From positions 186,001-250,000 of the forward strand of contig WIUZ02000016.1 in assembly GCA_015956445.1 (NCBI GenBank): a DNA stretch of 64,000 nt, written 5' to 3'. Below, in pieces: positions 55,983 to 64,000 of the stretch (within the stretch, counting starts at the first letter, position 1; every line of letters starts with the position of its first letter). Under the pieces are notes generated by a model. That model saw nothing but the letters and a program-made list of their open reading frames with translations. It was not told where the DNA came from and did not search any database. Both the position numbers and the translations under genes were made by a program. This DNA comes from Thelephora terrestris (Eukaryota; Basidiomycota; Agaricomycetes; Thelephorales; Thelephoraceae).

Positions 55983-57910
55983 TCACTTGAACAAGCCGTC
56001 GTATCTATTCAAACAAGAATACCACTCGCGATCTGTCACCGGTTCACCGTCGATAAGCAACGCGCGCGCGCATAATCCAAAAAAAAACACTGGGCGCTCA
56101 CCAAAACTCTTAGCGGGATCACACCAGCACTTTCCCTTCGTGTGCACATCTCCCTGAGGGCAATGCTGAAACAGACGTCGGAGATCAGAGTGGGTCACTT
56201 CACCGCAAAAGAAAAAACGGCGAACCATGAATGGGTTATGGAGGTACCCGATCTCATTAAAGAAGTGGATCTGGTCTTTGCGCGCAAAAAGCGCTGCACC
56301 AATGCTGTGAACCGGCGCGTCGCCCCAACGCTATTAAAAGAACTGTCAGCCCGGCTTCCGCTTAAAAGCTCACTGCCGCTGCCTCACCTCGTAGTAAAAT
56401 CCACCCTTCTCGTCCAAAAACTCGACAAACTTCGTGTACGCCTCACCCCTCCAAAAGTCCAGGTCACCGATCTCAAAGTTGCTCCAGACTGACGCAAGGG
56501 GTCGGTCAGATCCACAAACAATCTCAGAGGAAATAGGGTGCTTCTCTTACAGTGGCAACGATTGTAAGTCTCTCCACCGTCATCGGAGATAAACCCCATC
56601 GCGTTGTCCGGGGACACCAGCCCTGGATTGGCTGCGGTAAATTCTGAAAAGGGGTGATTGATCTTAGAACACGAAGCTGCGAGGTGCGTTCTTCGCTCAT
56701 TCAACGACTCCTTTCTTACCTCTTACAGCGCTCCACAACGTGGGTATCGTCGCTTCGTATTCATACAACGAAAGTGTGAAACCTGAAAGAACGCGAGTCC
56801 ATCGACCTTCTTCCATGCAAGAGATAGGAGCATCGCACATACCATACACCTTGTTTTGATCTTGCATAAGCAAGAACGGGTCAAAGTTCAAGTCGCAGAA
56901 GAACCTGACATCCGGCCTAATCGACAAGGTGAACACAGCACCATCGTCAGAGCCAAAAATGAAACACCCAGAGGACACAAAACGTACTCCATGCGCCAGT
57001 AGTACCTAAAATTCTTGAGGAGTTCGTGCTTGAAGAAGAACGCAGAGTTGTAGCGGCCTGGAGCGTAAAAACCCTCGGATCAGACACACGCTCCACAGGG
57101 GCAACCAACAACGCTTACACATGTTTCGATACGGCACACTTCCTACAAACAACACCATCAGCTTCGTCAAAACAATGTGGCGGGGAAGCAGGGAAAGGTG
57201 GAACGAGGCCGTGAAGGTCTTAAGCCACCCGAGAAATCGAGCGATCCGACAAACCACACACACACAACACGCACCTCCATAAATAACCTGGTTCCTGACC
57301 ATCTCATCCCGCGCAGCACTCGCCTTCTCCTCGTCAATCCAATCCGGTTGATACCAATGATCGTGCGGAATCAAGCCAAAGTGAACCGGCGCGTCCGTCA
57401 ACACCCTCACCCGCCTACCTCACACAAAAAGGTCAAAGCTGAACCCCGTAAAGCAGAAGAAAAAAAACTCACGACTTGAACTCCTCGCTAAACTCCTGCT
57501 CGTTCAAAAACACGTACGGATACCCATACCGCTTATTGAACCTATCCTCCATCTGCTTCATGCTAAACACGATCCCGTCTATATCCCCGTTCCTCGCCAA
57601 CGACACGATCGCAGCGTTCGCCTTTCTCTCCGGTCGACTCGGCCTGTCCTCTTTCACAGTATCGTAATACTCGGCCGGGATCCCATCTTCGTAGGGCGGT
57701 TTGCCGGGGGTCGAGCCGAACTTGGTTTTGATGTTCGAGAGGGAGGTCGCCCGGCCGTATTCTTCGTGTGAGAAGCTGAGGATGTAGTGGAAAGAGACCT
57801 GGTCGGATGGATAGGTTAGGTCCGCACGAGATTCATGCTCGAGGGTCGTTCAGAGGCATACGCACGACTATGAAGAACGCCAAGAGGATGTACCGGACTG
57901 GGGTCATCAT
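55983..57910 (-). CDS. GT15 alpha-1,2-mannosyltransferase (KTR/KRE2/MNT1 family), downstream copy
   Basis: A Golgi type II enzyme that adds alpha-1,2-mannose from GDP-mannose to O- or N-linked glycans of secretory proteins. I chose the start at 57908-57910 (MMTPVRYILLAFFIVV), because this short hydrophobic exon matches the first exon of the neighbour gene. Following exons give RFNKRYGYPYVFLNEQEFSE, then [29 protein letters not shown], then EPDVRFFCDLNFDPFLLMQD, GFTLSLYEYEATIPTLWSAV, then NFEIGDLDFWRGEAYTKFVE with the glutamate that aligns with the Kre2 catalytic residue, and HCPQGDVHTKGKCWCDPAKS. The C-terminus SCLNRYDGLFK ends at 55983. About nine or ten exons, about 400 residues, the normal family length. 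It is tandem with the next gene. Confidence 0.85.
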
Positions 57911-58512
57911 CTTTGCCGCTCGTTTGCCAACGCGGCGGGAGGATGAGTAAAGAGGAAGTGAGCGTTCAGTCGAGAAGATTGACAGAATTCCCGGAAGCCC
58001 CACGAAGAGGGCGATCAATAACCCGCAGCACCACGGCGCGATCAAAATCACTAGCGGCCGTCGTCATGGCCATCTCTCGGCCACACGTTGTAGTCAAGCA
58101 AAGCGAGAGGCTCCATTAAGTACATAAAGATATGCTGAATAATTACATTCGTCTGCTTGCAACTGTCTATATACACAACACGCTCCACGCGGAAGCGTGC
58201 GTAACATTTGTATCTAGAAATTCAAAAAAAGCCACTTCGTTCAGCGGAGAGAACGCTTCTGTCCGCTTTGCTCGGAGGGGTGGGTCTATCGCAGGCCGCA
58301 GCTGGAGATGCAAAATAGGGGGGACGCAAGGATAGATAGTGGACGCCACAGGTGCCCGAAAGGTTGCTCCCCGGCGCAATGTTTCAAGTCTAAAAAATGA
58401 TCTCTCTCTCTCTCTCTCTCTCGTCATCGCTCCGCAGTATCCGTCTCTGGCGAGAAAGTAGGCCCATGGAGGGAGCTGTCGTGGATTGTGGAGTCAAAGT
58501 AAGACATGGACT
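57911..58512. promoter_or_regulatory. Spacer between the tandem mannosyltransferases
   Basis: There is no gene. It contains a TC dinucleotide repeat of about a dozen units at about 58400-58424. It serves as promoter of the downstream copy and 3' flank of the upstream one. Confidence 0.5.
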
Positions 58513-60115
58513 TCACATGTTCGCCCTTAGCCACTTGTCAAGACACGAGAACCTGGTGAAGTCTGGCACGATCCGACCAACGCAGATGGTACACGAAGGG
58601 TTCGGGTCAGATAAACGAAATAAAGTGACAGGAGGAGGACCGCTCACCGAAGTTGTCATGAGGATTACACGAGCATTTCCCGTTGGTCCAATCAGAACCT
58701 TGAGGGCAATGTGCAAAGTAGTCGTGTTGATATCCAATGTCCTTGAAGAAGTGAATTTGCTCCTTGCTCTGAAAGAGTCCAGCGGCAACGCTATGCACTA
58801 TTGCGTCTCCCCAGCGCTAGATAAACGAGTTTCAGCCACCTTTATATTCAAAAGAGCAGTTGAAATGCTCACCTCGTAGTAGAAGCCTCCAGAAGCCTCG
58901 AGGTGATCGAAGTACTTCGTGTAAGCTTCACTTCGCCAGAGGTTCATATCAGCGATTTCGAAATTGCTCCAGACTGCGTGGGGTTCGGGATCATTAAGAT
59001 GTCTCCAGGAGAAAGGCACTTGTACCCACAATGACACAGGCTGTACGTTCTACCGCCATCGTCGGAAAGGAAATCCATCGCGTTGTCCTTCGCGACGTAC
59101 TGCGGATTCTTCTGAATGAAATCCGACATTGTATCCCAGAAAGTTGGAATCGTCTGGACGTATTCCAGCATCGTAAGAGTAAAACCTGAGTGCCATGACG
59201 ACTGAGTTTCACGGAAGCTCCCACCAGTTGCCATCGCCAAACACTTACTGTACGTCTTATTATGTTCTTCCATGAAAACGAATGGGTCATAGTCGATGTT
59301 GCAGAAGTACTTGACATCAGGCCTAGAGCAGCGTCAGGGTCAACGAATCAGGGAAGCCGGTCATGGCTTACTCGACACGCCAGTAGAACCTGTACTTCTG
59401 CACCAGTTCGTGCCGGTAGAAGAACCCAGAGTTGAACCTGCACATGTTGCGATACGAGACACTACCTGTGTATTCATTAGGACGATCAAAGAATTCAAGT
59501 CCACCGCGGCGCACCTCCATAGATAACATTGTTCTCTTCCATGTGCTTTCGCGCCTCCGAAGCCCTGTCTTCGTCGATCCAGTCCGGCTGATACCAGTGG
59601 TCGCGAGGGATAACACCAAACTCTACCTTGGAGTAGGTCACCAGGCTGACACGCCTAAAGCAGTAGCATAATCAGTCTGGTTGAGTGAGACGTGGCAACG
59701 TGAACGCACTGCTTGAACTCTTCCGTGAATTCGACCTCGTTGAGAAACACCCAGGGATAATGGTACTCGTGGTTGAATCGATCCTCGATTTCCCGTATGC
59801 TCTTCACCGCTCCATCCACCTCCTCGTTCCTACAGAGCATGATGAAGACTGCGTTGGACTTTCCGAGCTGCGGATCGAACGCTCCGGCTTCGACCACGAC
59901 TGTTTCACTTTCGGTCTCTGCGTCCTTGCCGCCGAAGAGATTCGACACCGAGGTCCTTTGGCCATAAGATTCGTTGGAGATGCTGAGGATTGAATGTAGA
60001 CTGATCTGTGAGGGTGTAAGTTGGCGACGGAATCGAACAGAGGGGCGAAGAGCGGAGAGCGGAAGAGACGAACGAGAACGAAGACGACGAGGACGACGTA
60101 GCGTAACGGGCTCAT
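58513..60115 (-). CDS. GT15 alpha-1,2-mannosyltransferase (KTR/KRE2/MNT1 family), upstream copy
   Basis: Same family as its downstream neighbour. The start at 60113-60115 ([14 protein letters not shown]) gives a short signal-anchor exon. A GT-AG intron leads to [20 protein letters not shown], as in the other copy. Then [40 protein letters not shown], then [80 protein letters not shown], then [20 protein letters not shown] and [20 protein letters not shown]. The end is [12 protein letters not shown] at 58513. All expected motifs, including the glutamate of NFE and the EPD motif, are present. About 400 residues. A slightly longer N-terminus from 60160 is possible. Confidence 0.87.
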
Positions 60116-61380
60116 GGTTATCCTGGAGGGCAGCCCGAATGGGATGCTCTTCCTGGACATGGTGAGAAGAGAGAGAGAGGAGAGAGAGTGGGGGTGAAAA
60201 AGGAAAGAGACGTTGGCTCATTGATATGGAAAGTGTGAATGGCCGGCGATGCTCCAACGCTGCGCCTTTTGCCGCCGTCCCTACGATCATCACTCCCGTT
60301 ACCATCCTCACTCGAAGCTAACATCGTTCACCAGCAATTCAGGAATATTCATTTTACCCCCGCCCAAGTATATGCCACCGAACTACAAGCGAGTAACCAA
60401 CTCTCGCTGGCCCATCTCTTTCGAGACTGCGCAAACCCTCCGACATCACCGTGATTCTCTCATTCTATCCCGTTGCCCATAGCTGCATTGAGAACGGAGC
60501 ATAGCGACCACAGATCCATTTGTACTTCAGCCCTTCCCGAAGCTATCCAACGCCACTACCAACACTATTGGATGTGTTGTGGTAGGCATCCGTTCATGAT
60601 TCTGATCCGAGCTTGTAATAATCTTCATCTGGCATGACGGAAGGAAAAAGCCCGAGCCCGAGCACATGCCAATTTTAGGGCGGGAAGCTTTTAGGTTTTT
60701 GACTGATTCCGTGGAATTGCTTCCGCAATCGTCCCTCGGGCTCGTGAGCCGGCTGGTCCGCGGCGGGATGGGCATATTTATCGAAATTCTGCACACACCG
60801 ACCCCCCATGCGTGACGTGAGGCTAACATCTAGGACTCGGAGCTCAACGCTCTCGGTCATACAGTGACGCGCTCAGCGTTCGCTGCCCTTCGTTCGCTGT
60901 TTCCTCTCTGCGACACTTCATTGTGATAGTGTGGCTAACCCGCGCTGGGTGTGAGCCATTTGGAGCCTTAATTCTCCGATGACTTTCGACGACCCTTTGG
61001 TCTCCCTCTCATCAAATCAGATGGACGTTTCTGAGCCGGCAAACAAGACGACAGATGGAGAGGGTGGTGATCAAGCCAGACGCGTGCTGTTTGATGCTGG
61101 TCTACGCCAGGGAACGGCACAATTCAGTGGTTGGGTCGCACTCAACGGTTGCGAATTATCTACTAATTGCCACGACCAACCTCACAACGACGGACGGACC
61201 ACAAGCCTGCCTGAGCGGCACGCACAGCCAACCGGAGGACCTCGCGAACAAATCGCCTGGAACCGAGACTGAATCACAAGTAGCTAAGAATTTGTAAGAT
61301 CTTGAGTCGCCTGTCTAGTACTAGTATACACGTAGAGTCGCGATGTCGCAGATAGAAACTTGGAGTCATGCCACAATCGA
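60116..61380. other. Region upstream of the mannosyltransferase pair
   Basis: No gene is recognised. Short frames at 60239-60454 and 60979-61297 have no domain and no second copy. It likely contains the promoter of the upstream mannosyltransferase. Confidence 0.4.
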
Positions 61381-61399
61381 CCGGCCCTAGCAGTACCAC

Positions 61400-62100
61400 C
61401 TTCCTTCTGCAACGCTCAACCTCACACGAAGAATTGACCACTAGGCGATTGGGTCGGATCTTCGTTGTGTTCCGTGGATCCTCCAGACATCTCTGGACCA
61501 GGATGTTCGTCTGTCGGCCTTCGAACGAACGCCTCGCAACGAAAACCGAGCTCATCCGCTTTGACTTTGACCCTACCCTCGTTGCAGATCCCAGCTTTGA
61601 CGTTTTGATTGGTAGCGTGCACGTGAAAGAGAAAGAGAAGAGCAGATCGCGACAATGTCTACCTGGGATTTCTTCTGTTCCCCCACCGTCTCTTAGTCAT
61701 GGATCCAGCTCCTAGTGTCCTCGCAAACATCCACCGACGTTACAACAGGATTTTTTCTTTCCAGCTCGATTTTACGAGTCTCCCATTCCCATTACATCAC
61801 ACAATAACCAACATTCATGTCCTGGCCAACCGACGTGAAGACCTCTTCGCAACGTCCGGTAGAATAACTACGGACCATCCAGTCGGGAATACATGATATT
61901 CGCGCGGCGCACATATTGTTGAGGCCGCCCGGATGGAATGCTCAGAGACACAGTAGCCCGTTAGAGTCTTAGACCCTTCGCACTTCGCAGTCCATCTGTC
62001 TCTGGATCCTCCGCCCCCTGCACCTGTTGTGCTGACTGCCCAAGTGTCATCCTTATCGAACTGGGTTGCGAAGTTACGGACATCACAGCTCGTGTGAGTA
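61400..62100 (+). pseudogene. DUF6535 relic
   Basis: The text ATKTELIRFDFDPTLVADPS followed by FDVLIGSVHV matches ETKTELVYFDPSLVVDPCFD in copy III. Further on, APSVLANIHRRYNRIFSF, LPFPLHHTITNIHVLANR and, in another frame, SSAPCTCCADCPS...LIELGCEVTDI match successive parts of the same exon, up to its 3' splice region. At least three frame changes and a stop separate them. The first half (membrane helices) and the last exon are missing. It is an old host pseudogene, closest to copy III. Confidence 0.8.
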
Positions 62101-62483
62101 AGTAATCCACATTTCTGGCCAGGACTCGAGTGCAGGAGTTTCGCCCCCTTCGTGTTTTGCTCCTCGGTTGATTGACACACTTTTTTTCGCGCTCCTTGAG
62201 TCAATCTTCGCCAAAAATGAGTGACTGTCCACAGGACTAGATTACAGCAGTAACATATATATATCTGTTGCAGAAAGGTGCCACTACACACCCAATCCTG
62301 CGTCACGCGGGATTCGGCTGGCTTGGACCAGCCTGATTGGCCCTGATCGGTCACCTGTTCGCCAGGGGTAGATCGGATGCTCGACAGCAGGAAATCCCAG
62401 CTGGAAACCAGCTGGTTTGCATGTAGATGTGATTTGGGTACAAGGTTGAAAATAGATTTAATGCCACGCTAATACAATCTGGC
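62101..62483. other. Stretch without a gene
   Basis: Nothing recognised. It is 3' flank of the gene to the right. Confidence 0.4.
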
Positions 62484-64000
62484 CTATGGAACCATGGCCC
62501 CCTCCTCGTCTACGTCCATAAATTCCTCCCCACCAGGTTTGGGTCCAGCCTTCGGAGCCTCCTGTTTCGGATCAACTGTGACAGCCTTCTTTGCGGCCCG
62601 TTCGTCTGCAGCTTTTTTCCGCCGCTTCTCCTGTCCCGGTCGCAGTGTGGACGCCCGTTCACGATGCCTCTGTTGCCGCTCGTCGGCAGGAATCAGGCGC
62701 ACCGGGGATATGAGCTCTCGCCTAACTCTCAAGCGGAGCAAATGACCATTGTGAAGTGAGTGAGTGTTTATTACCCACTGATCAATATCCCGGTGTTCGA
62801 TAGCATCGTCGAGTATGTCATCACAGACAATACGCTCCTGCCGTCGAGCACGCTTTCCAGTGGCCGAACAGCCGGCAGACGGGCAATCGTGTTGGACATT
62901 AAAATTAAATTCCAAATCCTACAGAAAAGTCAGAACTTTCGAGGACGAGTGACATGATGGTGATATGTACCTCAACTGGCACAACGACTGAACCTTGGCC
63001 GTTGGGCGGTGTCACTTTGGCCAGACGAGGCATACCAAATATTGGGTGCCTTGATTCCAGCATCTGGTACACGGTGATGACTGCGAGCCCCTTTACTTCA
63101 CATTCGGTTGGTGCCAGTAACTCAACGATCCTTCCACAGATTGTTGAGCACTTCTCAGGAGGATCAGCGGCTGACCCGCTGCTCGTGTCGGGGGTGCGAA
63201 CCACGGCGAACACCCACGATCCAACGTAGCACTGGTCGTTGGACTTCATCGAAACCGAGTACTTCACTTCGAACCACGGTTGCTCGGGGTCTTCGCAGAA
63301 TTGGGATGCGTTTCCCGCCTTCGATGCCATTAGCTCGCGCCATGTCTTTGATGGACGGTATCGAGGCCCTTTCTTGGGAACAACATAAGGGGACAACTTT
63401 ATTGACCCTGTAATGCGAATGAATCACATGAACCTTGTTAGAAACAAAAGACGAACCTCCAGACATGGCAGCCTCACCAGCCCAGCCAAGGTTATTTCGG
63501 AGAACGGGGTCCTCAGAGAGCTTTTCCCGAATCGCAATCCCAGCTTGGACCCAATCTCCTGATTTCGTCTTCCACCAACCTCCAGATATCCGTTGCTTGA
63601 ACCCATCTTGACCACCTAGCTGGACCGCAATGTCACGACTCGGTGCTTGGTGATTTGAGAGGACCGAGCAGGATCGAAAAACAGCGTTGAAACATTCAAA
63701 TACCTCTGTCGCCTCGCCGACCAACGGACCATAGTCTCGAACGTCATCGGGAATGTGAGTCAAGAGGTGGAGTTTTATCTTGGAGATGATCTTCAATGGG
63801 TCAATTGTCGCAAATGAATCGAGAACATTTGCAATTGCAATCTCAAGGTCACCCTGAGTGATGAAAGTCAGCCCTATTGCAAAACAATACTGGCTTAAAG
63901 AACAGGCATACCTGGTGTTGCTTTGGGTCTACTATTTCAGACATCCACAAGAGAGCAGTGAGCTCTCCGATTGCCTTCCACACAGAAAATAAATCCGAGG
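62484..64000 (-). CDS. Conserved agaricomycete protein of unknown function (3' part)
   Basis: Exons run right to left: beyond 64000 to about 63912 (WKAIGELTALLWMSEI), about 63853-63456 (KLHLLTHIPDDVRDYGPLVG, VFECFNAVFRSCSVLSNHQA, PSRDIAV), about 63410-62975 (FGMPRLAKVTPPNGQ) and about 62915-62484 (HDCPSAGCSATGKRARRQER, INTHSLHNGHLLR). The last exon ends in a basic, then acidic tail (EEFMDVDEEGAMVP). I recall the ECFNAVFR...SNHQAPSRDI block and the Cys plus HSLHN end from multicopy agaricomycete proteins that often lie near DNA transposons, but I cannot name a Pfam family. All visible introns are short GT-AG types and the frame is intact. Confidence 0.65.

Noticed and set aside
60979-61297. 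Small gene upstream of the DUF6535 relic
   Set aside because: Two overlapping frames, no domain, no splice-consistent continuation.

Overview
The window looks like nuclear DNA of an agaricomycete basidiomycete. The genes are cut by many 45-60 bp GT-AG introns. They include a full-length alpha-1,3-glucan synthase, two KTR/KRE2-type (GT15) mannosyltransferases, and several copies of the DUF6535 membrane-protein family, which is characteristic of mushroom-forming fungi. Species cannot be named from the sequence alone.

Layout. 1-2.1 kb: a DUF6535 gene entering from the left edge. 2.6-9.3 kb: a copy of the 3' end of the glucan synthase gene, split by a 5.96 kb inverted-repeat (foldback) DNA transposon that itself holds two further insertions. 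9.3-36 kb: a transposon block. It holds repeat-rich and telomere-like DNA, three copies of a 3 kb LTR-like unit that carries a spliced coiled-coil gene (family A), two copies of a 2.3 kb gene-bearing LTR-like unit (family B; one lies just past 36 kb), a copia-like relic, a large minus-strand gag-protease retroelement, and four near-perfect palindromic DNA elements. 36-45.5 kb: a family B unit, then two convergent DUF6535 genes. 46.9-54.9 kb: the intact 17-exon alpha-1,3-glucan synthase (minus). 56-60.1 kb: two tandem GT15 mannosyltransferases (minus). 61.4-62.1 kb: a decayed DUF6535 relic. 62.5 kb to the right edge: the 3' part of a fungal gene of unknown function.

How parts relate. The right-hand host block (glucan synthase plus two secretory-pathway mannosyltransferases) is cell-wall and glycosylation machinery, all on the minus strand. 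The left-hand host block (DUF6535 gene, its 3' flank, glucan synthase 3' end) is a partial segmental duplicate of the 39-47 kb region, and the transposon block lies between the two copies.

The most unusual content is mobile. (1) TG...CA units of 2.3-3.3 kb behave as solo LTRs, with 5 bp target-site duplications CATGC, TCGTT and GTCAT, yet each carries its own promoters and long conserved reading frames. (2) A set of palindromic elements share only CACTGGGG(G/A)CAA-like ends and 3 bp target duplications, while their cores are unrelated and built from iterated short words. Two different members sit at the same site in two copies of family A. Exon borders are hand-derived and accurate to a few bases at best.
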